A stretch of DNA of 64,000 bases, taken from Enterobacter sp. JUb54. GTDB lineage: Bacteria; Pseudomonadota; Gammaproteobacteria; Enterobacterales; Enterobacteriaceae. Each line of letters opens with the position of its first letter. The first letter of the stretch is position 1. Both the position numbers and the translations under genes were made by a program. Below the pieces are notes generated by a model. It had not been told where the DNA came from. It worked only from the letters and a program-made list of their open reading frames with translations, and did not search any database. Below are positions 12,059 through 24,016 of this stretch, one piece after another. The DNA is taken from NCBI RefSeq assembly GCF_014298075.1, contig NZ_CP060418.1:3968001-4032000 (forward strand). The letters are read 5' to 3'.

Positions 12059-14230
12059 CTAGTTGCGGCTGAGGAAGTCCCCGGTAGCAAAGCTCCCGTC
12101 ATCGCGGCGCAGCAGCGGGTCCGGCAGCGCCAGGGTTTCATAATCGGCGCTCTGAATGGTTTTTCCTTCCGCGTCTACGCTTTTACCGTCACGAATGAAG
12201 TAGTTGTTTGCCTCGATGTTGCCGACGACGGCGTCATCATATTTCCCCGGCTGGCTACGCAGCGACAGGTTGTCGCTGAAGTGGCCCTGAGTGTCGGGCT
12301 TACCATAAGGACTCGGGCGGAAAATATAGTTAAAGCGCTGGTTATCGACCGCCACGTTATTGACCACCACCAGCTTGCCGGGGTTGAAATTATCGGTGAA
12401 CCCGTCCAGATGGTTGCCAATCGCAATGCTGTTACGCACCTCGTGCGCCACCGGTTGCCCTTCCCCGCCGAGCTTGAACCCGTTGCTGGTGTTGTTCTGC
12501 GCAATTGAATTCTCGATCACCACAACGCCGTTGGCGCCGTCTTCAATCTTGTTGAACAGGTCGAAGCCATCGTCGATATTGTCGTGTGCGTAGCACCCTT
12601 CCAGACGGTTCCCTTCCCCGACCCGCATTTTGACCGCAAAACCATCGGCGTTAATCTTACCGGGATCGGCATTATTGAAGGATTCTGAATTAATGACCCG
12701 GTTATAGCTGGCCCACAGCGGGCGACCGATCTTATCCGGAGAGGAAATCTGGATCCCGGTATCATCGTTTTGGTAAGCGGTGACGTTTTCGATCAGGTTA
12801 TGGCTCCCCTGGATACGCAGGCTTTTATCGGTGACCGAGATCCCGTTGATATGCCAGTAGCTCGCATCCAGTAACAGACCGTGAATAACGGCTTTACCGT
12901 CGGCCTGCAGCGTCTTACTGCTGTCTTTCAGTCCACTGGCCTGCAGCGGAATGACCGTTTGCGGGTAGTCTCCGGCGGCTAACACAATCTTGCCTCCCGG
13001 CGGCAGCAGTTCCACGGCGGTGGAGAGATCGAGCGGAGAATCTGCCGTCCCTTTAGCATCAGACTTCCCCTGAGGCGCGACGTACAGCGTGTTGCCTGAA
13101 ATGCGCGGGTTGTGCTCAACCGTCACACGTTGCGTCACGGGCTTTTGGCCACCGGCGGGGGTAAAAGCAATCTCAAAGGTACTCTTCTCTTTGAGCGTCG
13201 CAGGTTGGGTCAGCATCTCACCCGCTTTGACCTTTTTGTTTTGCCCGATGGTGATTTCGTCCTGACGGACGGTAAAGTCACCATCGTAATTTGCCCGGAC
13301 CTGCAGCACATAATCGGCACGTTGGCTGGTGGCCCCTGACGCAATTTGCATGACCACCGGCCAGGCTTTGGCAACATACGGTTTCGAGACCACAGTTTGG
13401 GCGGGAGAGGTCACCAGGGAGGCGTTACTGACGGTTATCTTCGCGTTACGTGATGCAAAAAAGCCGACATAGTAGTTATCTTTATCCTGCCGGGTAACCA
13501 GATCGGCATGCGGTACGTTTTGGCTAACCCAGGCATCGCTGCCGACCGGCGCCCACGACGTGATAAACCCCTCGTTGGTGCGTTCCAGTCGCAGCTGGAA
13601 TTCAGGCGTCTGCTTCACATCAACGTTTTCTTTATAACTCAGCTTATTGATAGAAGAGCCTGCGTTCCCCCATGGCTGGGTAATCCCGTCACGAGTGATA
13701 GCCTGCAGCTTCACGCGGTCATGATCTTTTTTATCCTGCGTCATGATGGCGTTCATGACCATATTGGAGGCTGCCGGAAACTCTTCGTAACCAACCATTA
13801 AAGGCTGGTGACGCGGATTGCCGATGACATCACGCACCAGCAGGCCGGCCCCTTCCTGTGCCGCCGGCAGGGCGCCGTTTTCCGGGCCAAACTGATCGAC
13901 CTTCACCGTTGCCTGCAGGACAAAGTTCTCGCCTGACGGTAGCTCGGTATAAAAGAAGGTCAGGCCATCGTGTGAGTTGGCAATTTTTCCGCCACGGCTT
14001 TCAATGGTGACCGGCGCGCTGAGATCGGCAACATCTTGTGGGGTCAGCTTTTTTCCCGCGATGGTCACATCGTTGACGCCGATTTTATCTGTCAGCACGT
14101 TAGAAGAAAAATTAACGTCAGTCGATTGACCAAACGCGATGCCTCGCCAGAGATGTTGCTCGTCAGCCTGCAGCGGCAATGCGATAATTGTGCTGCAAAG
14201 GGCTAATGCCAAAGGTATTTTGTTATTCAT
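12059..14230 (-). CDS. pelX: periplasmic pectate/exopolygalacturonate lyase, PelX-like (PL9)
   Basis: A 723-residue protein with a clear signal peptide (MNNKIPLALALCSTIIALP, cleavage near LQA-DEQ at 22). The C-terminal half contains parallel beta-helix repeats of the kind IENVTAYQNDDTGIQIS, LEGCYAHDNIDDGFDLF and VRNSIAIGNHLDGFTDN, plus the start QGKSDAKGTADSPLDLSTAV seen in PL9 enzymes. Dickeya PelX is a periplasmic exo-acting lyase of similar size (about 730 residues) that releases digalacturonates. The exact cleavage mode here is inferred. It interrupts the normal atpC-glmU neighbourhood and faces the opposite way. AGGAG precedes the ATG. A KdgR-like operator overlaps its promoter. Confidence 0.88.
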   Translation of the reverse strand: MNNKIPLALALCSTIIALPLQADEQHLWRGIAFGQSTDVNFSSNVLTDKIGVNDVTIAGKKLTPQDVADLSAPVTIESRGGKIANSHDGLTFFYTELPSGENFVLQATVKVDQFGPENGALPAAQEGAGLLVRDVIGNPRHQPLMVGYEEFPAASNMVMNAIMTQDKKDHDRVKLQAITRDGITQPWGNAGSSINKLSYKENVDVKQTPEFQLRLERTNEGFITSWAPVGSDAWVSQNVPHADLVTRQDKDNYYVGFFASRNAKITVSNASLVTSPAQTVVSKPYVAKAWPVVMQIASGATSQRADYVLQVRANYDGDFTVRQDEITIGQNKKVKAGEMLTQPATLKEKSTFEIAFTPAGGQKPVTQRVTVEHNPRISGNTLYVAPQGKSDAKGTADSPLDLSTAVELLPPGGKIVLAAGDYPQTVIPLQASGLKDSSKTLQADGKAVIHGLLLDASYWHINGISVTDKSLRIQGSHNLIENVTAYQNDDTGIQISSPDKIGRPLWASYNRVINSESFNNADPGKINADGFAVKMRVGEGNRLEGCYAHDNIDDGFDLFNKIEDGANGVVVIENSIAQNNTSNGFKLGGEGQPVAHEVRNSIAIGNHLDGFTDNFNPGKLVVVNNVAVDNQRFNYIFRPSPYGKPDTQGHFSDNLSLRSQPGKYDDAVVGNIEANNYFIRDGKSVDAEGKTIQSADYETLALPDPLLRRDDGSFATGDFLSRN

Positions 14231-14259
14231 TTTTTGCTCCTGGGTAAATATTGACCAGC

Positions 14260-14288
14260 ATTATCATGATAATGAAATGGCGTTTCTA
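14260..14288 (-). promoter_or_regulatory. pelX promoter
   Basis: On the minus strand TAGAAA (plus 14283-14288) and GATAAT (plus 14260-14265) are 17 bases apart. This places transcription start about 20 bases before the pelX ribosome-binding site. The -10 lies within a perfect 16-bp palindrome, CATTATCATGATAATG (14259-14274). Confidence 0.55.
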
Positions 14289-14289
14289 T
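14271..14289. promoter_or_regulatory. KdgR-like operator
   Basis: AATGAAATGGCGTTTCTAT fits the KdgR consensus as remembered (AATRAAAYNNYRTTTCATT) at 17 of 19 positions, with the defining GAAA-N5-TTTC core. It covers the -35 hexamer and spacer of the pelX promoter, a position that would give repression relieved by pectin-derived 2-keto-3-deoxygluconate. Confidence 0.65.
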
Positions 14290-14391
14290 TTACCGCGTCA
14301 CAATAAGTGAATATTGAAATATCGTTTTATTTTTTAACGTGAGCTTTATTCATTCATCGAAAAAACAAGAAAAGCAGTGAGATAGCAGCCT

Positions 14392-14425
14392 TTTATCTCC
14401 TTTATTATGTTTTTTAGGAGATAAA
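14392..14425. repeat. perfect 10-bp inverted repeat upstream of glmU
   Basis: TTTATCTCCT (14392-14401) and AGGAGATAAA (14416-14425) with a 14-base AT-rich loop, in the 340-base pelX-glmU divergent region. It may be an operator or an RNA hairpin; no family match is known. No convincing NagC operator was found in this region, although NagC controls glmUS in E. coli. Confidence 0.5.
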
Positions 14426-14576
14426 CTCATTTGCAGTGGTGAAAAATAGCGCCATAAAATGGTGTATATCGTTGAGCCAGGGCGTTTTCTCCTCGTCTCG
14501 TTTCATGATGAAAAATATGTAGATATTTCAACGTGAAAGGCTTTTACTTTTCGTTCTAACAGCTGTCAGGATGCGT

Positions 14577-15947
14577 ATGTCAAACAGTGCGATGAGCGTG
14601 GTTATCCTTGCCGCAGGCAAAGGGACCCGCATGTATTCCGATCTTCCTAAGGTGCTGCACTCCCTGGCCGGGAAGCCAATGGTGCAACATGTTATTGATG
14701 CTACTAAAGATTTAGGCGCCACCGCCGTACATCTGGTGTACGGACACGGCGGCGATCTGCTGCGTCAGACGTTGCATGAAGACAATCTCAACTGGGTCTT
14801 ACAGGCCGAACAGCTCGGTACTGGTCATGCGATGCAGCAGGCGGCGCCGTTCTTCCGTGATGATGAAGACATCATGATGCTGTATGGCGATGTGCCGCTG
14901 ATCTCTGTCGATACGCTCCAGCGTCTGCGTGCGGCCAAACCGCAGGGCGGCATTGGCCTGCTGACAGTCAAGCTGGACGATCCGAGCGGCTACGGGCGCA
15001 TCACGCGTGAAAACGGCCAGGTCACCGGCATTGTTGAGCACAAAGATGCCAGCGATGAACAGCGTCAAATTCAGGAAATCAATACCGGGATTTTGATCGC
15101 CGGCGGGGCGGACCTAAAACGTTGGCTGGCGAAGCTGACCAATAACAACGTGCAGGGTGAATACTACATCACCGACATTATCGCTATGGCCTATCAGGAA
15201 GGCCGGGAAATCGTTGCCGTACATCCGCAGCGTTTGAGCGAAGTGGAAGGGGTGAACAACCGCCTGCAGCTCTCCCGTCTGGAACGCGTCTACCAGTCTG
15301 AACAAGCGGAAAAATTGCTGTTAGCGGGCGTGATGCTGCGCGATCCGGCACGTTTTGATCTGCGCGGAACGCTGACACACGGGCGCGATGTTGAGATTGA
15401 TACTAACGTTATTCTGGAAGGTAACGTTGTTCTCGGCGAACGCGTGAAGATCGGCACCGGCTGCATCATTAAAAACAGCCGCATTGATGATGACTGCGAG
15501 ATCAGCCCCTATTCGGTGGTGGAAGACGCTCATCTGCATGCCGCCTGCACCATCGGACCGTTCGCGCGTCTGCGTCCAGGTGCTGAACTGCTGGAAGGTG
15601 CCCATGTTGGCAACTTCGTCGAAATGAAAAAAGCGCGTCTGGGCAAGGGATCGAAAGCCGGTCATCTTAGCTATCTGGGTGATGCGGAGATTGGCGATAA
15701 CGTTAATATCGGCGCCGGTACCATTACCTGTAACTACGATGGTGCCAATAAGTTTAAAACCATCATCGGCGACGATGTGTTTGTCGGTTCCGACACACAG
15801 CTGGTGGCGCCGGTGACGGTAGGAAATGGCGTGACCATCGCCGCCGGTACCACGGTGACGCGCGACATTGCCGATAACGAACTGGTGTTAAGCCGCGTGC
15901 CGCAGGTCCATAAACAGGGCTGGCAACGTCCGGTGAAGAAAAAGTAA
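14577..15947 (+). CDS. glmU: GlmU, bifunctional glucosamine-1-phosphate acetyltransferase / GlcNAc-1-P uridyltransferase
   Basis: Makes UDP-GlcNAc for peptidoglycan and LPS. The second ATG (14577) is chosen because AGG lies six bases upstream and it gives 456 residues as in E. coli; the ATG at 14571 abuts the ribosome-binding site. The N-terminal uridyltransferase has LAAGKGTRM with the key arginine, the linker spans about residues 230-250, and the C-terminal left-handed beta helix of hexapeptide repeats includes [12 protein letters not shown] and [11 protein letters not shown]. It is co-transcribed with glmS in E. coli. Confidence 0.98.
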   Translation: MSNSAMSVVILAAGKGTRMYSDLPKVLHSLAGKPMVQHVIDATKDLGATAVHLVYGHGGDLLRQTLHEDNLNWVLQAEQLGTGHAMQQAAPFFRDDEDIMMLYGDVPLISVDTLQRLRAAKPQGGIGLLTVKLDDPSGYGRITRENGQVTGIVEHKDASDEQRQIQEINTGILIAGGADLKRWLAKLTNNNVQGEYYITDIIAMAYQEGREIVAVHPQRLSEVEGVNNRLQLSRLERVYQSEQAEKLLLAGVMLRDPARFDLRGTLTHGRDVEIDTNVILEGNVVLGERVKIGTGCIIKNSRIDDDCEISPYSVVEDAHLHAACTIGPFARLRPGAELLEGAHVGNFVEMKKARLGKGSKAGHLSYLGDAEIGDNVNIGAGTITCNYDGANKFKTIIGDDVFVGSDTQLVAPVTVGNGVTIAAGTTVTRDIADNELVLSRVPQVHKQGWQRPVKKK

Positions 15948-16079
15948 TTTTTGGATTGTCGCCGGGTATGAAAATAGTCCGGCGAATCAGGATGAGAGGA
16001 ACAACATAGTTCCCCGTCCGCAGGCAGTACCATAAAAATAACCCCACTCTCTACAAGGCTCGGGGCGCCCGAAAAGGGC

Positions 16080-16207
16080 ATGACTCAAAGAATGTCGTGT
16101 TGTGACAAGGCGGCAAGCGTGAGAGTCCATGGGAGCTTACTTGAGTAAGTGACGATGGCGAGCACGTGCAGCCAACGCAGTCACAGCGTGAAAGACGAGA
16201 GTTATAC
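16080..16207. repeat. ERIC element (diverged) in glmU-glmS gap
   Basis: About 128 bases alignable with the ERIC consensus: the core GGGAGCTTACTTGAGTAAGTGAC, with the flanks AAGGCGGCAAGCG and GTGCAGCCAACGCA, is recognisable while the outer ends have drifted. It lengthens the glmU-glmS spacer to 308 bases. Outside it, TCGCCGG/CCGGCGA (15959-15965 with 15979-15985) forms another hairpin near the glmU stop, the region where RNase E cuts the E. coli transcript. Confidence 0.75.
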
Positions 16208-16255
16208 AGGTCGGCGACAACGCATGGCATAACGCCATTATCAGGAAATTTAACT

Positions 16256-18085
16256 ATGTGTGGAATTGTTGGCGCAGTCGCGCAGCGTGATATTGCTGAA
16301 ATCCTTCTCGAAGGTTTACGTCGTCTGGAATACCGTGGTTATGACTCTGCCGGTCTGGCAGTGGTTGATAACGAAGGGCATATGTCCCGCGTTCGTCGCC
16401 TTGGTAAAGTCCAGATGCTGGCTCAGGCAGTCGAAGAGCAGCCGTTACACGGCGGTACCGGGATTGCCCATACCCGCTGGGCGACGCACGGCGAACCGTC
16501 AGAAGGCAACGCGCACCCGCATGTTTCTGAACACATTGTGGTGGTCCATAACGGCATCATCGAAAACCACGAACCGCTGCGAGAACTGCTGCAGTCCCGC
16601 GGCTATGTCTTTGTCTCAGAGACCGACACCGAGGTGATTGCTCACCTGGTGCATTGGGAGCTGGAACAAGGCGGTACGCTGCGCGAAGCGGTGCTGCGCA
16701 CTATCCCTCAGCTGCGCGGTGCTTACGGCACGGTGATTATGGATACCCGCGATCCGGCGACGTTGCTGGCTGCCCGTTCTGGTAGCCCGCTGGTTATCGG
16801 TCTGGGGATGGGGGAAAACTTCATCGCGTCCGATCAGCTGGCGCTGCTGCCGGTGACTCGCCGCTTTATCTTCCTTGAAGAGGGCGATATCGCTGAAGTC
16901 ACGCGTCGTTCCGTTGTGATCTTCGATAAATCAGGCGCGGAAGTGAAACGCCCGGATATCGAATCCAACCTGCAATATGACGCCGGTGATAAAGGTATCT
17001 ATCGCCACTACATGCAGAAAGAGATTTACGAGCAGCCAAACGCCATTAAAAACACGCTCTCCGGGCGTATCAGCCATGGTGAAGTGGATCTCAGCGAGCT
17101 GGGGGTCAATGCCAACGAGATGCTGTCTCAGGTTGAGCATATCCAGATCGTCGCCTGCGGGACCTCGTACAACTCCGGTATGGTTTCTCGCTACTGGTTT
17201 GAAGCGCTGGCTGGCGTTCCTTGTGACGTCGAAATCGCCTCTGAATTCCGCTATCGCAAATCAGCGGTGCGCCGCAACAGCCTGATGATCACCCTCTCTC
17301 AGTCCGGTGAGACGGCTGATACTCTGGCCGCTCTGCGTTTGTCAAAAGAGCTGGGCTACCTCGGTTCACTGGCGATTTGTAACGTTGCCGGCTCTTCGCT
17401 GGTGCGTGAGTCCGATTTGTCGTTAATGACCAAAGCGGGCACCGAGATTGGCGTCGCCTCGACTAAGGCTTTCACCACTCAACTGACCGTGCTGCTGCTG
17501 CTGGTGGCAAAACTGGCGCGCCTCAAAGGCCAGGATGCGGCGATTGAGCACGATATTGTGCATGGTCTGCAGGCTCTGCCAAACCGTATTGAGCAAATGC
17601 TGTCTCAGGATAAGCGTATTGAAGCGCTGGCCGAGAACTTCTCTGATAAGCACCATGCGCTGTTCCTCGGCCGTGGCGATCAGTACCCGATCGCTCTGGA
17701 AGGGGCGCTGAAGCTGAAAGAGATCTCTTACATCCACGCGGAAGCCTACGCGGCAGGCGAGCTGAAACACGGGCCTCTGGCACTGATTGATGCTGAAATG
17801 CCGGTGATTGTGGTGGCACCGAACAACGAACTGCTGGAAAAACTGAAATCCAACATTGAGGAAGTTCGTGCCCGTGGGGGTCAGCTGTACGTCTTCGCCG
17901 ACGGCGAGGCCGGGTTCAACAGCAGCGACAACATGCACATCATCGAAATGCCGCATGTGGAAGAGGTGATTGCGCCGATCTTCTACACCGTGCCGCTGCA
18001 GCTGCTGGCGTACCACGTCGCGCTGATTAAAGGCACCGACGTTGACCAGCCGCGTAACCTGGCGAAATCGGTCACCGTAGAATAA
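16256..18085 (+). CDS. glmS: GlmS, glutamine--fructose-6-phosphate aminotransferase
   Basis: Produces glucosamine-6-phosphate, the first step to amino sugars. The start MCGIVGA leaves Cys2 as the N-terminal nucleophile after methionine removal. The true start must therefore be at 16256 (609 residues), although the frame is open from 16166. The N-terminal glutaminase domain covers 1-240, and two SIS sugar-isomerase domains follow ([17 protein letters not shown]), ending in the conserved LAKSVTVE. In E. coli it is activated by the GlmZ sRNA pairing upstream of the start; pairing could not be verified here. Confidence 0.98.
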   Translation: MCGIVGAVAQRDIAEILLEGLRRLEYRGYDSAGLAVVDNEGHMSRVRRLGKVQMLAQAVEEQPLHGGTGIAHTRWATHGEPSEGNAHPHVSEHIVVVHNGIIENHEPLRELLQSRGYVFVSETDTEVIAHLVHWELEQGGTLREAVLRTIPQLRGAYGTVIMDTRDPATLLAARSGSPLVIGLGMGENFIASDQLALLPVTRRFIFLEEGDIAEVTRRSVVIFDKSGAEVKRPDIESNLQYDAGDKGIYRHYMQKEIYEQPNAIKNTLSGRISHGEVDLSELGVNANEMLSQVEHIQIVACGTSYNSGMVSRYWFEALAGVPCDVEIASEFRYRKSAVRRNSLMITLSQSGETADTLAALRLSKELGYLGSLAICNVAGSSLVRESDLSLMTKAGTEIGVASTKAFTTQLTVLLLLVAKLARLKGQDAAIEHDIVHGLQALPNRIEQMLSQDKRIEALAENFSDKHHALFLGRGDQYPIALEGALKLKEISYIHAEAYAAGELKHGPLALIDAEMPVIVVAPNNELLEKLKSNIEEVRARGGQLYVFADGEAGFNSSDNMHIIEMPHVEEVIAPIFYTVPLQLLAYHVALIKGTDVDQPRNLAKSVTVE

Positions 18086-18105
18086 AACAACACCTGTCGT
18101 GACAA

Positions 18106-18132
18106 GGGCTGCCATTCGGCGGCCCTTTTTTT
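18106..18132 (+). terminator. glmUS terminator
   Basis: GGGCTGCC (18106-18113) pairs with GGCGGCCC (18118-18125) with one wobble, four-base loop ATTC, then seven T. Confidence 0.92.
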
Positions 18133-18321
18133 ATCCCTTCCAGCGATTTTTTCATCGCCCTGAAAAAAAATGCCCGGGCGCTGGTTTATGACAAACCGTC
18201 ATCTTCGACTACGATCTTAAGTGTCATAAAAAGAAAATTTTCCTGCAATGTTTCGGTCACGAAAGAAATTAACATTATGATTTATATTGTTTTTATTTTT
18301 CCGCGATCGCCATCTTTTTGG

Positions 18322-18361
18322 GTGTCATAAAACTGTAATAATTCGTACATTTTACTGTCAC
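18322..18361 (+). promoter_or_regulatory. tandem pho boxes of pstS
   Basis: GTGTCATAAAACTGTAAT (18322-18339) and CGTACATTTTACTGTCAC (18344-18361) are two PhoB sites with the same spacing as in E. coli pstS. The CTATTTT near 18371-18377 is the likely -10. Transcription of pstSCAB-phoU should rise on phosphate starvation. Confidence 0.88.
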
Positions 18362-18426
18362 CTCTTTGTCCTATTTTGCTCACCATAGCCTTGAAACAAC
18401 AATTTACGAACCCAGCAGGAGACATT

Positions 18427-19467
18427 ATGAACGTTATGCGTACCACCGTCGCAACAGTTGTCGCCGCGACCTTATCGATGAGCGCTTTCTCTGCTTTTGC
18501 AGCAGCAAGTCTGACTGGCGCGGGCGCAACTTTCCCTGCTCCGGTGTATGCCAAATGGGCTGATACCTATCAGAAAGAAACCAGCAATAAAGTGAACTAC
18601 CAGGGGATCGGCTCTTCCGGTGGTGTAAAACAGATTATTGCTAACACCGTTGATTTCGGTGCTTCTGATGCTCCTCTGTCTGATGACAAGCTGGCGCAGG
18701 AAGGCCTGTTCCAGTTCCCGACCGTGATCGGCGGCGTGGTGCTGGCGATCAACCTGCCGGGCGTGAAGTCTGGCGAGCTGGTTCTGGACGGTAAAACGCT
18801 GGGCAATATCTACCTCGGCAAAATTAAGAAGTGGGATGATGAAGCGATCGCTAAACTCAACCCAGGTATGAAACTGCCTGCGCAGAACATTGCTGTCGTG
18901 CGTCGCGCTGACGGTTCCGGTACTTCCTTCGTGTTCACCAGCTACCTGTCAAAAGTGAACGAAGAGTGGAAATCTAAGATTGGCGCGGGCTCTACCGTTA
19001 ACTGGCCGACCGGTCTGGGCGGTAAAGGCAACGACGGTATCGCGGCTTTCGTTCAGCGTCTGCCGGGCTCCATTGGCTACGTTGAATACGCTTACGCTAA
19101 GCAGAACAATCTGGCTTATACCAAGCTGCTCTCCGCAGATGGCAAGCCGGTTAGCCCGACCGAAGATAACTTTGCTAACGCCGCAAAAGGTATCGATTGG
19201 AGCAAATCCTTCGCACAGGATCTGACCAACCAGAACGGTGAGAATGCATGGCCGATCACCTCAACGACCTTTATCCTGGTACACAAAGCGACCACCAAAC
19301 CAGAGCAGACAGCAGAAGTGCTGAAGTTCTTCGACTGGGCGTACAAAAATGGCGGTAAAGAAGCTAACGCCCTGGATTACGCAACGCTGCCGGAAAGCGT
19401 GGTTGAGCAGGTTCGTTCTGCATGGAAAACCAACGTGAAAGACAGCAGCGGTAAAGCGCTGTACTAA
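18427..19467 (+). CDS. pstS: PstS, periplasmic phosphate-binding protein
   Basis: Binds inorganic phosphate and delivers it to PstCAB. The ATG at 18427 after AGGAGACATT gives 346 residues with a signal peptide of about 25 ([20 protein letters not shown], cleavage after FSAFA). Phosphate-contacting stretches [23 protein letters not shown] and [15 protein letters not shown] are all present. It is the first gene of the operon and probably the most expressed; hairpins after it may damp downstream expression. Confidence 0.98.
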   Translation: MNVMRTTVATVVAATLSMSAFSAFAAASLTGAGATFPAPVYAKWADTYQKETSNKVNYQGIGSSGGVKQIIANTVDFGASDAPLSDDKLAQEGLFQFPTVIGGVVLAINLPGVKSGELVLDGKTLGNIYLGKIKKWDDEAIAKLNPGMKLPAQNIAVVRRADGSGTSFVFTSYLSKVNEEWKSKIGAGSTVNWPTGLGGKGNDGIAAFVQRLPGSIGYVEYAYAKQNNLAYTKLLSADGKPVSPTEDNFANAAKGIDWSKSFAQDLTNQNGENAWPITSTTFILVHKATTKPEQTAEVLKFFDWAYKNGGKEANALDYATLPESVVEQVRSAWKTNVKDSSGKALY

Positions 19468-19527
19468 ATACCCGTCACACTTCGAGCCGCAGCTGCATTG
19501 GCTGCAACTCGAATTATTTAGGGTATA
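19468..19527. repeat. internally deleted ERIC in pstS-pstC gap
   Basis: ATACCCGTCACACTTCGAG at the left and AACTCGAATTATTTAGGGTAT at the right are the two ends of an ERIC element joined with about 65 central bases missing. The result is a 60-base imperfect hairpin beginning directly after the pstS stop codon. Confidence 0.8.
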
Positions 19528-19538
19528 GCATTACGTTA

Positions 19539-19572
19539 GCCTGGAGGCACGGTAAAATGCGCGCCTCCAGGC
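19539..19572 (+). other. strong hairpin before pstC
   Basis: GCCTGGAGGC (19539-19548) and GCCTCCAGGC (19563-19572) form a perfect 10-bp stem with a 14-base loop and no T-run. With the preceding ERIC remnant it probably protects the pstS 3' end or partly blocks read-through, giving more PstS than channel proteins. Confidence 0.7.
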
Positions 19573-19589
19573 CCAAACAGAAAGAGTAA

Positions 19590-22261
<2,672 letters not shown>

Positions 22262-22388
22262 TATGCCCTTCAGCTTTCAAGCGATAACGCGTTGGCTGCC
22301 TTTGCTCACCCCGGTCACGTAGTAGACTACGCACCCGGGGATTCGCGCAGTTGCCGCCTTGCTCTCGCTCGAACTCTTTTGGGCATCT
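22262..22388. repeat. ERIC element in pstB-phoU gap
   Basis: About 127 bases aligned with ERIC: CGCGTTGGCTGC, GCTCACCCCGGTCAC, CCGGGGATTCGCGCAGTTGCC and the outer arms TATGCCC/GGGCATC. The central palindrome has changed from TTACTTAAGTAA to GTAGTAGACTAC with matching changes on both sides, so the hairpin is kept. As remembered, E. coli has only a short spacer here. Confidence 0.8.
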
Positions 22389-22397
22389 GGAGAAATG

Positions 22398-23123
22398 ATG
22401 GATAATTTAAACCTTAATAAACATATTTCCGGCCAGTTCAATGCTGAACTGGAGTATATCCGCACCCAGGTATTGACCATGGGTGGGCTGGTGGAACAGC
22501 AGCTTTCTGATGCCATCACCGCGATGCACAATCAGGACAGCGAGCTGGCAAAACGGGTTATTGACGGCGATAAGCAGGTCAACATGATGGAAGTCGCGAT
22601 CGATGAAGCCTGCGTGCGCATCATCGCGAAACGCCAGCCTACCGCCAGCGACCTGCGCCTGGTGATGGCGATCATCAAAACCATCGCCGAACTGGAACGT
22701 ATCGGCGACGTCGCGGATAAAATCTGCCGCACCGCGCTGGAGAAGTTTTCTCAGCAGCACCAGCCGCTGCTAGTGAGCCTGGAGTCGCTGGGACGTCACA
22801 CCGTGCAGATGCTGCATGATGTGCTGGACGCCTTTGCGCGCATGGATCTGGACGAGGCCGTGCGTATCTATCGCGAAGATAAGAAAGTCGATCAGGAATA
22901 TGAGGGCATCGTGCGTCAGTTGATGACCTACATGATGGAAGATTCACGCACCATCCCCAGCGTGCTGACCGCCCTGTTCTGCGCCCGTTCAATCGAGCGT
23001 ATCGGCGACCGTTGCCAGAACATTTGCGAATACATCTTCTACTTCGTGAAGGGTCAGGACTTCCGTCACGTTGGCGGCGACGAGCTGGACAAACTGCTGG
23101 CGGGGAAAGACCCGAAAGAGTAA
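22398..23123 (+). CDS. phoU: PhoU, phosphate signalling regulator
   Basis: Links PstB activity to inhibition of PhoR; also restrains phosphate uptake. The second of two adjacent ATGs (22398) gives 241 residues as in E. coli and a better distance from GGAG (22389-22392). Two three-helix bundles carry the family metal-binding motifs: [16 protein letters not shown] and [14 protein letters not shown]. It is the last gene of the pst operon and is separated from pstB by an ERIC element, so its level relative to PstSCAB may differ from E. coli. Confidence 0.97.
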   Translation: MDNLNLNKHISGQFNAELEYIRTQVLTMGGLVEQQLSDAITAMHNQDSELAKRVIDGDKQVNMMEVAIDEACVRIIAKRQPTASDLRLVMAIIKTIAELERIGDVADKICRTALEKFSQQHQPLLVSLESLGRHTVQMLHDVLDAFARMDLDEAVRIYREDKKVDQEYEGIVRQLMTYMMEDSRTIPSVLTALFCARSIERIGDRCQNICEYIFYFVKGQDFRHVGGDELDKLLAGKDPKE

Positions 23124-23142
23124 TCCCGGCGATACGGCGCGT

Positions 23143-23170
23143 GCCGGGCTACAGAGCAGCGTAGCCCGGC
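23143..23170. repeat. REP-like hairpin between convergent phoU and yieH
   Basis: GCCGGGCTAC (23143-23152) and GTAGCCCGGC (23161-23170) form a perfect 10-bp stem with an 8-base loop. The GTAGCCCGGC type is a frequent intergenic palindrome in Enterobacter and Klebsiella. It may act as a two-way transcript end. Confidence 0.7.
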
Positions 23171-23180
23171 TGAGCGGCTC

Positions 23181-23846
23181 TTAACGCGTGACCTCCCACC
23201 CTCGTGCTTTCCACAGCGCTGGCAACTGTGCCAGATCGGTAAAGGTCGTCACTTTTGGATGGTCGATCGGTTTGTTGTGCGGATCGGCGCAGAAGTAAAA
23301 GACCTCCATGCCAGCATCGATTCCTGACTGCGCGCCCGCGCTGGAATCATCCACCAGAATGCAGTTCTCAACGTTAACGTTCATCGCTTTTGCCGCGTGA
23401 AACATCAGCGCCGGATCAGGCTTCCAGCGCTGGATATCGTAGCCGCTGTACAGTTGTTCAGGGAAATGGTGCAACATGCCGGTTCTCCCGAGCGAGTGCT
23501 GCATTTTGCTGACCGGGCCGTTAGAGACGACGCACATCGGCACGCTGACCGCCTCCAGCAGCGTTTCCGCACCGGCGATAGCCTGCAGCTCGGAGTCAAA
23601 CAGGCGCGCGACTTCCGCCCGATAAATCGGCTCAAGCTCCGGTTTCTGCAGGTTGACGCCGTACTCTTCGTTGATGGTGTCGATGATTTCGTAGAGTTTT
23701 ACCCCCTTGAAACGTTTGAAGATTCCTTCCAGATCCAGCGTAATGCCGAACGCGTTGAACATGTGAACATAGGCGCGGGAACAGATCACCTCGCTGTCGA
23801 CCAGCGTTCCGTCACAGTCGAAAAACAGAGCTTCTATTTGAGACAT
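23181..23846 (-). CDS. yieH: YieH, HAD-family 6-phosphogluconate phosphatase
   Basis: Haloacid-dehalogenase phosphatase; the E. coli enzyme acts on 6-phosphogluconate. The ATG at 23846 (MSQIEALFF) gives 221 residues, the E. coli length, and has GGAAA upstream. The frame extends five residues further. Motif I FFDCDGTLVDS carries the nucleophile Asp, motif II is VVSNGP, and motif IV is ILVDDSSAGAQSG. It is convergent with phoU; the bgl genes that E. coli has nearby are absent. Confidence 0.93.
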   Translation of the reverse strand: MSQIEALFFDCDGTLVDSEVICSRAYVHMFNAFGITLDLEGIFKRFKGVKLYEIIDTINEEYGVNLQKPELEPIYRAEVARLFDSELQAIAGAETLLEAVSVPMCVVSNGPVSKMQHSLGRTGMLHHFPEQLYSGYDIQRWKPDPALMFHAAKAMNVNVENCILVDDSSAGAQSGIDAGMEVFYFCADPHNKPIDHPKVTTFTDLAQLPALWKARGWEVTR

Positions 23847-23888
23847 GCCGTTTCCATTCAAACAAGTTTAACGTTTTCGTAATGCGTA

Positions 23889-23917
23889 TTGGTGCCACGC
23901 AATCGTTGCCGTATAAG
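23889..23917 (+). promoter_or_regulatory. adeP promoter with PurR operator
   Basis: TTGGTG (23889-23894) and TATAAG (23912-23917) are 17 bases apart. ACGCAATCGTTGCCGT (23897-23912) between them matches the PurR consensus ACGCAAACGTTTTCGT at 13 of 16 positions. In E. coli adeP (yieG) is a PurR target. The operator fills the spacer and should block RNA polymerase when hypoxanthine or guanine is plentiful. Confidence 0.75.
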
Positions 23918-24016
23918 CAAATTCAATGAAAAAAAGTTACCATACAACTGCACCTGGTGTCGCATTTTGGTATAGGATAGCGACGAATTTTCCCTCCTTA
24001 AGTTCGGAAACCGATA

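Noticed and set aside
14290-14570. NagC operators for glmUS
   Set aside because: AT-rich stretches superficially resemble them but no symmetric site at a fitting distance from a promoter was found.
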